Positions 17,544 through 25,893 of a DNA stretch of 64,000 nucleotides are shown one piece after another. Within the stretch, counting starts at the first letter, position 1. Each line of letters opens with the position of its first letter. Origin of the DNA: Microbulbifer sp. A4B17. Its GTDB lineage: Bacteria > Pseudomonadota > Gammaproteobacteria > Pseudomonadales > Cellvibrionaceae. Made by a program: the position numbers and the translations under genes. The notes under the pieces were generated by a model. The model was not told where the DNA came from, searched no databases, and saw only the letters and a program-made list of their open reading frames with translations. The stretch is from contig NZ_CP029064.1 of NCBI RefSeq assembly GCF_003076275.1, forward strand, positions 4,010,001 through 4,074,000. Reading direction: 5' to 3'.

Positions 17544-20126
17544 TCAGGCGCTGGGCGCCTCCTGCATCGGCACCTCCGGCTCAACTTCATCAGCTCGTCT
17601 CTGACGACCGAGCGGCTTGAACATCACCAGCAACAGTGGCAGAAGGGTCAGGGAACCCAGCAAAGCGGCGGACATCGCCAGTGCGGTGAGCAGGCCGAAA
17701 TAGATCGACGGAACAAACTTTGACAGCGCCAAAATTGAGAAACCGACAATAATCGTGATAGCGGTGTAGAACATGGCGCGGCCGATAGTCGCATGACTGC
17801 GGTGCATGGTCGCCAGATAATTACCGTCTTTGGCAAACTCGGCGCGGAACCGATACAGGTAGTGAATCGCATGATCCACACCGATACCCACGGTAATCGC
17901 GGCGATAGTGATCGTCATCATATCCAGCGGAATACCCGCGAGCCCCATACCACCAAGTACCACACAGGCCGCCAGCATATTTGGCACCAGTGCAATCAGA
18001 GCAATCCACAGAGAGCGGAACAGCACCAGGAACATCAACAGGATGCCAACAAAGACGGCACCCAGGGTCAGGATCTGGGACTTAAACAGGCTCTGTAACA
18101 TATTGTTGTACAGAACCAACAGGCCGGTCTGATGAACATTCTCTGGAGCAATACCCATCTCATTGTGAGCGTAGTTGTAGATGCGCTGGATCAGCTCATC
18201 GCGACGCAGGGTGGGGTCTGTCTCCATCACTCGTAAGGTGATACGAGCCTGGTTGTTCTCCGCAGATAGATAGGGATCAACCAGGACAGAGCGGATTTCG
18301 GCCGGCAGGCTGGTATTGGCCACCGCCAACTCAAAGTCATTGAGGGGACCGCCATTCAGATCCACGGCAACTTTATACAGGGTCGCCAGAGATTGAACCT
18401 TACCTATCTCCGGCTGTTGCTCCAGGTAATCGTGCAGTTGCTCCAGCTTTGTCAAACCGGCAACCGTAAACCAGTAGCTCTGCTCCGCAGACTCCTCTTC
18501 GCTACCAAATGGATCATCGGAGGCAAAGGGGTCCTCCTCTACAGCGAAGGGATCTTCCTCTGCTTCCATAGCGAAGGGGTCTTCTTCTCCCTCGAAAGCC
18601 GCCTCCTGCTCCTCGGGCTGATCCAGGATAATATCCAGAGTCACAGTGCCACCCAAGCGGCGGTCGATCACCAGCATGCCCTGATAAATTTCCGTGGAAT
18701 CATCGAAGTAATCGATAAAGCGGTTTTCCACTTTCAGCTGGGATATGCCCACCACACTCACGACGGCTGCCAGCAGTGAAATACCTAGCACCACAAACTT
18801 GTGGCGCTCGGCAAAGCGGGAAAATTGCAGGGTAAATGCGTGGGAGTTATCTTCACTCACACTGCCCACGCGCTTCGGCAGCACCATCAGGAAACTGGGA
18901 ATAATCAGGAACGACAGCAGCAGAGCCACGGTCACACCCATAGTCATCATCCAGCCAAAATCGATAACCGGGCGAATGCCGCTCACCACCAGGGACACAA
19001 AAGCCACGATGGTGGTCAGTGCGGTATACAGGCAGGGCTTGGCCATAAAGCGCACTGTCTGCAATACCAGTTTTTCAAGGTCCCAATCCGGGTTCTGGGC
19101 AATATATTCCCGGTAGCGCACCGCCAGGTGGATGGTGATTGCCAAGGTAATGATTAACAGCAGTGCGACAAAATTGGCCGAGATCACTGTCAGTCGCCAG
19201 TCCAGCCAGCCGAGTAGCCCCAGCATCACCACCGCAGTAGTAACACAAGTCATCAGCGGCAACAGCACCCAGCGCGGCTGACGGAAAATCAGCAACAGCG
19301 TAATCACGATAAAAGCGAGAATTCCCACACCGAACACCAGCAGGTCGCTTTTAATAAACGAAATCATATCGGCGGTAATCATGGTGACACCACCGAGGAA
19401 AAGCTCCGCTTCACCGTTGTAGCCAGCCAGGATTGCGCGCACGGTATCGACTCTTTGGTGGGCAACTTTTTCTTGCTCAGTACGGTGGGCCAGATAGACG
19501 GCGCTGATCTCCTCCAGGCGAACGGCCTCTTCAGGGGTCAATCCCTCAGTATTGCGCTTGCTGCGCAGAGCATCCCGCTCACGCACCATCTCGATGCCGC
19601 GGCTATCCAGTTTCAGGTTCGCCAGTATGGCCGTCGTCTGCCCGTCCGGGCTCAGGATCAACTCCCGATAAATCGGGCTGGAAAGGAACTCTTGCCGGGC
19701 CATATCCCGGTCGACATCGGGCCTGGAGAGCGTGCGCACCTCATCACTGATATCGGTGAGAACCAGCTTGGGGCTGTACAGCAGTGGGACATCGAGAATG
19801 CTCTGCACACTGGACACGCCATCTACCTTGGCCAATTCATCCCGCAACTTGCCCAGGGTTTCCAGGGACGCATCACTGAACAGGTCCCCAGTCTTGGAGC
19901 GGTAAGTAACAACCAGGAAATCGCCACTGGCATAGCGCTCGGAAATCTCGCGGAAATAATCCAGGGATTTATCAGCTTCCAGAGTGAGGGAATCGGCGGA
20001 GGCGTCGATCTTCAGGCGGGACAATCCAAGGGCTGCCAGCAGGGTTAACAGGCCGATAACCACCAACACCGCAGCGGGCCGCTTGGTCACCAAGTATTCA
20101 TAAGACTTCTGTAAAGCTGACAGCAT
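17544..20126 (-). CDS. RND/MMPL family transporter
   Basis: An 860-residue inner-membrane protein in two homologous halves, each with one helix, a large periplasmic loop and five further helices (the first half near residues 15-430). The repeated GD-type motifs and helices such as TIAAITVGIGVDHAIHYLYRFR resemble the MMPL/patched branch and the hopanoid-exporter relatives. The substrate is unknown; lipid export is a family-based guess. An unusual acidic stretch at about residues 505-550 holds several EEDPFA-like repeats inside the second periplasmic loop. It follows ubiX and the SelW-like gene on the same strand. Confidence 0.88.
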   Translation of the reverse strand: MLSALQKSYEYLVTKRPAAVLVVIGLLTLLAALGLSRLKIDASADSLTLEADKSLDYFREISERYASGDFLVVTYRSKTGDLFSDASLETLGKLRDELAKVDGVSSVQSILDVPLLYSPKLVLTDISDEVRTLSRPDVDRDMARQEFLSSPIYRELILSPDGQTTAILANLKLDSRGIEMVRERDALRSKRNTEGLTPEEAVRLEEISAVYLAHRTEQEKVAHQRVDTVRAILAGYNGEAELFLGGVTMITADMISFIKSDLLVFGVGILAFIVITLLLIFRQPRWVLLPLMTCVTTAVVMLGLLGWLDWRLTVISANFVALLLIITLAITIHLAVRYREYIAQNPDWDLEKLVLQTVRFMAKPCLYTALTTIVAFVSLVVSGIRPVIDFGWMMTMGVTVALLLSFLIIPSFLMVLPKRVGSVSEDNSHAFTLQFSRFAERHKFVVLGISLLAAVVSVVGISQLKVENRFIDYFDDSTEIYQGMLVIDRRLGGTVTLDIILDQPEEQEAAFEGEEDPFAMEAEEDPFAVEEDPFASDDPFGSEEESAEQSYWFTVAGLTKLEQLHDYLEQQPEIGKVQSLATLYKVAVDLNGGPLNDFELAVANTSLPAEIRSVLVDPYLSAENNQARITLRVMETDPTLRRDELIQRIYNYAHNEMGIAPENVHQTGLLVLYNNMLQSLFKSQILTLGAVFVGILLMFLVLFRSLWIALIALVPNMLAACVVLGGMGLAGIPLDMMTITIAAITVGIGVDHAIHYLYRFRAEFAKDGNYLATMHRSHATIGRAMFYTAITIIVGFSILALSKFVPSIYFGLLTALAMSAALLGSLTLLPLLLVMFKPLGRQRRADEVEPEVPMQEAPSA

Positions 20127-20244
20127 AAATTTCCGCTTCTTTCCAAACTAAAAACTGGCCGCATTGCGGCGTGCATATTGTTCGCCTATGCGATGAATTA
20201 GCAAACCTAAAATTTGCCATCGCACCGTTTTATTGGAACTTTTT

Positions 20245-20532
20245 TCAGGGATTGTCGATATGCCCCAGGTCGCGCTCGGGAAACAGGGTGTCCCTTACGC
20301 GACGTTTGAGCTCCTTGGCACCGGGAAAGCCGCCGTCGCGCTTGCGTTCCCAGATCAAAATTTCGCCAATCCGAATCTCGAATACTCCCCCAGTACCCGG
20401 TTGCAATGCAACCTGATTGAGGTCATCGGCGAAAGTGTGCAGCAATTCTTGGGCCATCCAGGTGGCTCGCAACATCCAGTTGCACTGCACGCAATAGTGA
20501 ATAGTAATACTCGGTTTTAACCCATTACCCAT
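20245..20532 (-). CDS. SelT/SelW/SelH (Rdx) family thioredoxin-like protein
   Basis: A 95-residue protein. The N-terminal HYCVQCNWMLRATWMAQELL contains the redox-type CxxC, with cysteine in place of the selenocysteine found in animal SelW. The C-terminal GGVFEIRIGEILIWERKRDGGFPGAKELK matches the family core. Function in bacteria is not established; a thiol-redox role is likely. The start overlaps the ubiX stop by 8 nt, so the two are co-translated. Confidence 0.9.
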   Translation of the reverse strand: MGNGLKPSITIHYCVQCNWMLRATWMAQELLHTFADDLNQVALQPGTGGVFEIRIGEILIWERKRDGGFPGAKELKRRVRDTLFPERDLGHIDNP

Positions 20533-21184
20533 CCTGGTCTCCCCAGCTGGGCAACAGTTTCTGTTCTATGCCCAGTTGGTCGAGCAGTCGCGCCACCACA
20601 AAGTCCACAATATCCTCCACCGAGTTCGGTTTCTGGTAAAAGCCCGGGCTGGCCGGCAGGATCATGGCCCCCATGCGGGTGAGCTTCAGCATATTTTCCA
20701 GGTGAATCTCGGAGTAAGGCGCCTCGCGGGGAACAAGAATTAGCTGGCGGCGCTCTTTCAGAGCTACATCTGCAGCCCGCTCAATCAGGTTATTCGATGC
20801 TCCGCAGGCCACCGCAGACAGGGTGCCACCACTTGCCGGGCAGATCACCATACTGGCTGGCGCCCCGGTTCCAGAAGCCACCGGGGAAAACCAATCGCGT
20901 TTGCTGAACAAGGTCAGCTGGCCTTCCTGCGCAGCAAAACGATCGGCGAGGAAATTCTGCAACTCGCGTTCATCGCCCTCCGGCAATTGCATATCAGTTT
21001 CGGTGTTGATGACCACCTGAGCCGCCTCAGACAGCAGCAGCCATACGCGCACATTCGAAGCCAGCAGGCATTGAAGCAGGCGTAAACCATACTGGGCACC
21101 GGAAGCCCCGGTCATGGCCAGGGTTACGGTCTTCTCGAAAGAGGATTGATGCAAAGTCGATACCTTATTAAGCCCTGCGAGCAC
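20525..21184 (-). CDS. ubiX: Flavin prenyltransferase
   Basis: A protein of about 209-219 residues that makes prenylated FMN, the cofactor of UbiD decarboxylases in ubiquinone synthesis. The signatures are MTGASGAQYGLRLLQCL (flavin binding), ICPASGGTLSAVACGASNNLIERAADVALKERR and REAPYSEIHLENMLKLTRMGAMILPASPGFY. The start is uncertain: GTG at 21184, or TTG at 21154 with AAGG 7 nt upstream. It lies 29 bases after mpl and overlaps the SelW-like gene. Confidence 0.95.
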   Translation of the reverse strand: MLAGLNKVSTLHQSSFEKTVTLAMTGASGAQYGLRLLQCLLASNVRVWLLLSEAAQVVINTETDMQLPEGDERELQNFLADRFAAQEGQLTLFSKRDWFSPVASGTGAPASMVICPASGGTLSAVACGASNNLIERAADVALKERRQLILVPREAPYSEIHLENMLKLTRMGAMILPASPGFYQKPNSVEDIVDFVVARLLDQLGIEQKLLPSWGDQDG

Positions 21185-21213
21185 GGGACTACAGGGAGCA
21201 CTAGTTTTCTGAC

Positions 21214-22587
21214 TTACAGATCGTATTTCTGTTCCAGGGCACCGATCAGGCGTTGGTGAATACCGCCAAAGCCGCCGTTGCTCATCACAACGATATGGCT
21301 GCCGGAATCGGCCAGTTGCAACACAGATTCCACACCGTCTTCAATCGAACCAAAAGTTTTGGCCGGCACCGATGAGTGGTGGGCGACGTCCTCCAGGGAC
21401 CAGTTAACTCCCTCCGGCTGATACCAGAGCACCATATCGGCCCCGGAGCAGGAGTCGGCCAGCTTGCCCTGGTGCACTCCCATACGCATGGTATTGGAAC
21501 GCGGTTCAATCAAGGCAATGATTTTGTCTTCCCCTACCTTCGCTCGCAGGCCATTGAGGGTGGATTCAATCGCGGTGGGGTGGTGGGCAAAATCATCGTA
21601 GACACGAATGCCGGCCACTTCTCCCAGGCACTCCATACGGCGTTTAACCCCCTGGAAGCGCCCGAGGGCCGCGGAACTCAAATCTGGGGTGACACCCACA
21701 TGCCGCGCCGCAGCCATAGCCGCGAGGCCATTTTGTACATTGTGTTGTCCGGTCAGGTTCCACTCGACTCGAGCTACGGCTTCACCTTCAAATTGAACCG
21801 TAAAACTGCTGCCATCGGCGGCAATATCCACTGCACACCAGTCTCCAAGCTGCACACCATCACTGCTAACCCGCTGTACTTGGCTCCAGCAACCTTTGTC
21901 CAACACCTGCTCTACGTTCTCTTCCGCAGAGGCTACGATCAAGCCGCTGGCGGGCACTGTACGCACCAGATGGTGGAACTGTTTCTGAATGGCCGCGAGG
22001 TCCTCAAAGATATCCGCGTGATCAAATTCGAGGTTGTTGATAATCACAGTGCGCGGGCGGTAGTGCACGAACTTGGAGCGCTTGTCAAAAAAGGCAGTGT
22101 CATACTCATCCGCCTCGACAATAAAGAAGGGAGATTCTCCCAAACGAGCAGAGACGCCAAAATTAGCCGGAACCCCACCAATCAGGAAGCCCGGCTGCAT
22201 ATCTGCCGCTTCCAGAATCCAGGCCAGCATACTGGCGGTGGTGGTTTTGCCGTGGGTCCCTGAAACCGCCAATACCCAGCGGCCACCCAGGAAATGATCG
22301 CACAACCACTGAGCGCCGGAGGTATAAGCCAACCCTTTTTCCAGCACCGCCTCTACTGCCGGATTTCCCCGGGACATGGCATTGCCAATAATTACCAGGT
22401 CAGGGGCGGGCTCCAGCTGTGCGGGATCATAGCCCTCGGTAATTTGGATACCCGCCTGTTGCAACTGGGTGCTCATAGGTGGATAAACATTGGCGTCACT
22501 GCCGGTTACGCGGTGCCCTTCCGCCACCGCCAGTTGGGCCAAACTGCCCATAAATGTGCCGCAAATACCTAAAATATGAATATGCAT
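21214..22587 (-). CDS. mpl: UDP-MurNAc:L-Ala-gamma-D-Glu-meso-DAP ligase (murein recycling)
   Basis: A 457-residue Mur-family ligase that joins recycled murein tripeptide to UDP-MurNAc. It begins MHIHILGICGTFMGSLAQ, almost identical to E. coli Mpl; the ATP loop is SGTHGKTTTASM, and the EADEYDTAFFDKRSKF and NNLEFDHADIFEDL motifs follow, ending with VMSNGGFGGIHQRL. The ATG at 22587 was chosen by this match; an upstream in-frame extension to 22656 looks non-coding. It is the first gene of the mpl-ubiX-selW-like group. Confidence 0.96.
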   Translation of the reverse strand: MHIHILGICGTFMGSLAQLAVAEGHRVTGSDANVYPPMSTQLQQAGIQITEGYDPAQLEPAPDLVIIGNAMSRGNPAVEAVLEKGLAYTSGAQWLCDHFLGGRWVLAVSGTHGKTTTASMLAWILEAADMQPGFLIGGVPANFGVSARLGESPFFIVEADEYDTAFFDKRSKFVHYRPRTVIINNLEFDHADIFEDLAAIQKQFHHLVRTVPASGLIVASAEENVEQVLDKGCWSQVQRVSSDGVQLGDWCAVDIAADGSSFTVQFEGEAVARVEWNLTGQHNVQNGLAAMAAARHVGVTPDLSSAALGRFQGVKRRMECLGEVAGIRVYDDFAHHPTAIESTLNGLRAKVGEDKIIALIEPRSNTMRMGVHQGKLADSCSGADMVLWYQPEGVNWSLEDVAHHSSVPAKTFGSIEDGVESVLQLADSGSHIVVMSNGGFGGIHQRLIGALEQKYDL

Positions 22588-22874
22588 AGCGGAAAAATGT
22601 ACTCCTACGGGTTGCGGCGCAAGCTTAACATGGCAAATCGAGCCAGTAATTGCCAAATACCCCAGTTACCATGCAATTTACTCGCTATTCCATTAGACTC
22701 CGCCCCCGCATTGGTCGGCCTCATCCCCGGTACGGTGGTAGGAACTTTCCCGAAAGGGTCGACACCCGATACGAGCTCCCGGTTATCCCCACTGGCACAA
22801 ATGTTTAGAACTAGATGCGAGGCGGACTACCGGATCGGGATACTTCTCTATATCTCTATAAGCACAGGATAACC

Positions 22875-24137
22875 ATGTCGAAAAAGAACGCCTTTTATGC
22901 GCAGTCCGGTGGCGTTACCGCCGTGATCAACGCATCCGCCTGCGGCGTAATTGAAGCTGCGCGTGAAAACCCGGACCAGATTGGCAATGTCTACGCAGGG
23001 CTAAACGGTATTCTCGGCGCACTCCGCGAGGAACTGATCGACGTGAGCCAGGAGAGCGCAGAGGATATTGCTGCACTGCGCCACACCCCCTCCGGTGCCT
23101 TTGGTTCCTGCCGCTATAAACTGAAAAGTCTGGAAGATAACCGCGCAGAATACGAGCGCCTGATCGAAGTCTTCAAGGCGCACAATATTGGCTACTTCTT
23201 TTACAACGGTGGTGGCGACTCCGCAGACACCTGCCTGAAAATATCCCAACTATCCGAGACCATGGGTTATCCAATCCAGGCCATCCATATCCCCAAAACT
23301 GTGGATAACGACCTGCCCCTGACCGACAGCTGCCCGGGATTTGGCTCCGTTGCTAAATATGTTGCTGTGTCCACGAAGGAAGCGGCAATGGACGTAGCCT
23401 CCATGTGCGCCACTTCCACCAAAGTATTTATTCTCGAGGTGATGGGCCGTCACGCAGGCTGGATTGCCGCTGCCGGCGCTCTGGCCCAGGAGCAGGAAGG
23501 CGATGCCCCCCACATCATCCTGTTCCCGGAAATCGCTTTCGATAAAGAGAAGTTCCTCGCCAAGGTACAAAAGACCGTAGACGAGAAAGGCTACTGCGTT
23601 ATCGTCGCCTCCGAAGGCGCCCAATACGAAGACGGCACCTTCCTCGCCGATGCCGGCACCACCGATGCCTTTGGCCACAAGCAGCTGGGCGGTGTTGCAC
23701 CGACCCTGGCCAACATGATCAAAAGCGAACTCGGCCTCAAATACCACTGGGCCTTGGCAGATTATCTCCAGCGCGCCGCCCGCCATATCGCTTCTGCTAC
23801 CGACGTTGAGCAAGCCTACGCCGTAGGTCGCGCCGCGGTGGAAATGGCTGTAGCAGGCAAAAATGCCATTATGCCAGCCATTATTCGCGCAGAAGGTGAA
23901 GAGTACAGCTGGTCCATCGCAGAGGCACCACTGTCTGAAGTCGCCAACGTAGAAAAGTTTATGCCGCGCGAATATATCAGTGAAGACGGCTTTGGTATCA
24001 CCGAAGAGGGACGCAAGTACCTGCTGCCATTAATTCAAGGCGAGGACTACCCTCCCTACAAAAATGGCATCCCTCAGCACACCACCCTGAAAAAGCAGCT
24101 GGTGGAAAAGAAGCTGGGTACCGATTTCGAAGCTTAA
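22875..24137 (+). CDS. pfp: Pyrophosphate-dependent 6-phosphofructokinase
   Basis: A 420-residue phosphofructokinase. Two positions separate ATP from PPi enzymes: E. coli GGDGS becomes GGGDS here (Asp at the residue-104 equivalent), and PGTIDND becomes PKTVDND (Lys at the residue-124 equivalent). Both changes mark PPi use, which makes the step reversible. Other signatures: QSGGVTAVINAS, EVMGRHAGWIAA and the 6-phosphate site YLQRAARHIAS. The start ATG follows AGGA. It is divergent from mpl and ends at a strong terminator. Confidence 0.93.
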   Translation: MSKKNAFYAQSGGVTAVINASACGVIEAARENPDQIGNVYAGLNGILGALREELIDVSQESAEDIAALRHTPSGAFGSCRYKLKSLEDNRAEYERLIEVFKAHNIGYFFYNGGGDSADTCLKISQLSETMGYPIQAIHIPKTVDNDLPLTDSCPGFGSVAKYVAVSTKEAAMDVASMCATSTKVFILEVMGRHAGWIAAAGALAQEQEGDAPHIILFPEIAFDKEKFLAKVQKTVDEKGYCVIVASEGAQYEDGTFLADAGTTDAFGHKQLGGVAPTLANMIKSELGLKYHWALADYLQRAARHIASATDVEQAYAVGRAAVEMAVAGKNAIMPAIIRAEGEEYSWSIAEAPLSEVANVEKFMPREYISEDGFGITEEGRKYLLPLIQGEDYPPYKNGIPQHTTLKKQLVEKKLGTDFEA

Positions 24138-24160
24138 TAGAAACGGTTGCCAAAGTTAAT

Positions 24161-24196
24161 AAAGCCCCCGAGTAAAACCGGGGGCTTTATTATTTG
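24161..24196 (+). terminator. Intrinsic terminator of pfp
   Basis: AAAGCCCCCG, loop AGTAAAAC, CGGGGGCTTTATTATTT. Located 24 bases after the stop, with a T-rich tail. Confidence 0.9.
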
Positions 24197-24229
24197 GATA
24201 TTTCAGCTATTGCATTTTAGCCCTGCCCG

Positions 24230-24592
24230 CTAAGCCTCCTCCACATCAGACCAGACTGCAAACTCATTGCCGCAAGGCTCCTTAAAATGAAAGCGCCTAC
24301 CGCCGGGAAAGGAAAAAATTGGCTTGGCGATTTCGGCTCCGCACCGCACAATTTTTTCCAGGGTACCCTCCAGGTCTCGGCTGTATAACACCACCAGTGC
24401 AGCTCCATTCTCTGTAGCGCTTTGCAGCTTCGCCCTGAAGAAGCCACCGTCCAATCCTGCATTGGAAAAAGCACTGTAATCTGGTCCGTAATCAGTAAAG
24501 ATCCAATTAAAAGCCTCAGTAAAAAATGCCTTAGTCTTATCTAAATCCCTGGAGGGCAACTCAATATAATTAATTTTTTCATACTCTTTCAT
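24230..24592 (-). CDS. VOC family protein (glyoxalase-like)
   Basis: A 120-residue protein of the vicinal-oxygen-chelate fold: INYIELPSRDLDKTKAFFTEAFNW is the first beta-alpha-beta unit and DLEGTLEKIVRCGAEIAKP...GGRRFHFKEPCGNEFAVW the second, with the metal-type glutamate near the end (EPCGNEFAVW). Members bind metals or drugs, or do isomerisation and dioxygenation; no specific reaction can be assigned. It is followed by two small genes on the same strand. Confidence 0.85.
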   Translation of the reverse strand: MKEYEKINYIELPSRDLDKTKAFFTEAFNWIFTDYGPDYSAFSNAGLDGGFFRAKLQSATENGAALVVLYSRDLEGTLEKIVRCGAEIAKPIFSFPGGRRFHFKEPCGNEFAVWSDVEEA

Positions 24593-24621
24593 AAGCTCTC
24601 CATTTCCGGTGTTTTCAGTTA

Positions 24622-24990
24622 TCAGGCCGTGGGTCGTACCGGGGTATTCACCACCTGAAAACTGCCATTTGCCAATGCCAGTGGCCGCTCCCTATAAAGG
24701 ATAATGGCGCGATCCATCATCTGTACAAAATCAAGCATCGCATAAAGCACCACCCCTTTTCGCCCCTGATAAATATCAGGCCGATAAATCAGCGCCGCCA
24801 TTCGATCGTCCATAGCCTCATAGGTATATGAAGCTTCTCCTACTAACTTACCAGCCGCCGTAACGTAACAATGGGTTGCGGTTTCATAGGTTACCGTGTG
24901 GGTAGACAGGTCCGGGAAATCACCTTCTTTTGAATAGTGAGTGCCAGTCCACTCCAGGCTCAACCCTTCTAATGTTTTAAGTGCCTGCAT
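24622..24990 (-). CDS. Small lipocalin-like protein, MoaF-related (weak match)
   Basis: A 122-residue protein. Beta-strand-like segments such as THTVTYETATHCYVTAAGKLVGEASYTYEAMDD and AALIYRPDIYQGRKGVVLYAMLDF resemble the lipocalin-type barrel of MoaF and phenolic-acid decarboxylase relatives. This rests on pattern only and no catalytic residues were recognised. The ATG at 24990 is preceded by GGGGAG at good distance. There is no signal peptide. It lies between the GIY-YIG gene and the VOC gene, all reading the same way with short gaps. Confidence 0.6.
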   Translation of the reverse strand: MQALKTLEGLSLEWTGTHYSKEGDFPDLSTHTVTYETATHCYVTAAGKLVGEASYTYEAMDDRMAALIYRPDIYQGRKGVVLYAMLDFVQMMDRAIILYRERPLALANGSFQVVNTPVRPTA

Positions 24991-25042
24991 GCTTTTCTCC
25001 CCACAGTAATTCAACAAGGTCACCAACTGGTAACTGACAGAC

Positions 25043-25588
25043 TCAACCGATAAACTGCACCGCCTTTGGCCGATAGGTATAACCGAAATCTAAACTTTCC
25101 GTATCATTAGCCTGATCCCTTGCATGTCCTTCATCACGACGATTCCAAGGGTAATTAAAATGGCTTAACCTGACCATGGATTCAAACTTGTCTGGTTCCC
25201 GCAAGGGGATACAAGTAAAGAAAAGACCATCCAATGGGAAACGCAATTCCATTGGAATTTTACTCTGCATAGCTTCCAGTTCTGGCAAGTAACTGTTGTA
25301 GTAGTTTTTAATCGACTTACTAGCCTTTGAACCCCTTCTATTTTTTCCCACAGAATTGGTACCGATAAAGTGCTCTCCCAGGCGCTTTCGCAATGAACGT
25401 CTATGCTTGCCCACATACATTGGGTAAAAACCTGTCGGGTAGCCAACAGCGTGTAAACCAAAAGCCGTATTTTGCAATGCCATATATTTATCTTTCCTAA
25501 AACCTATCTCGTAGACACCAGCAGTGTCTGGAGCATCCAGGTAATGGCTCAGCGGGCGCAACGGTTCCCACGAAGGTGTTACTATCAT
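25043..25588 (-). CDS. Stand-alone GIY-YIG-like nuclease domain protein
   Basis: A 181-residue protein. GVYEIGF near residue 24 and MYVGKHRRSLRKRLGEH near residue 57 match the GVY...YVG pair plus the catalytic arginine of the GIY-YIG nuclease fold. A glutamate in KFESMVRLSHFNYPWN is placed like the metal-binding Glu. The loop between the two Y motifs is longer than in UvrC or URI-type proteins. No DNA-binding domain is attached, and the biological role is unknown. AAGGA lies about 9 nt before the ATG. Confidence 0.7.
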   Translation of the reverse strand: MIVTPSWEPLRPLSHYLDAPDTAGVYEIGFRKDKYMALQNTAFGLHAVGYPTGFYPMYVGKHRRSLRKRLGEHFIGTNSVGKNRRGSKASKSIKNYYNSYLPELEAMQSKIPMELRFPLDGLFFTCIPLREPDKFESMVRLSHFNYPWNRRDEGHARDQANDTESLDFGYTYRPKAVQFIG

Positions 25589-25893
25589 TTTTCAAATTCC
25601 TTTGACTAACGGCACTTTTAAGTCCTTGAGTATTACTCCGCGGGCACACCATACCCTGAAACTGGAGTAGCCCGTTCAGCAACAGAATATTATCACCATG
25701 CCAAGCCATTAAACGGAGTATTTCCATACACGGCTATACGCCGATTGTCTGGACTCGGTAAAGTAAAAAGATAAAAGTAAAAAAGGGGCGCCAATAGCGA
25801 GGAAAGAGGAAAGAAAACGGCCGGATATCTCTTGCCTTAATATCCGACCGCTCAATATGTGGAGTTAATTATTTATTGTTGTTGATATTCATC
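25589..25893. other. Non-coding spacer before the GIY-YIG gene
   Basis: About 300 bases without a supported gene. It holds the terminator of the large nuclease gene (25811-25850) and should hold the promoter of the GIY-YIG group; no clear promoter was identified. Confidence 0.6.
25811..25850 (-). terminator. Terminator of the secreted nuclease gene
   Basis: On the minus strand, CGGTCGGATAT pairs with ATATCCGGCCG (one mismatch) around an 11-nt loop and is followed by TTTTCTTTCC. Confidence 0.8.
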
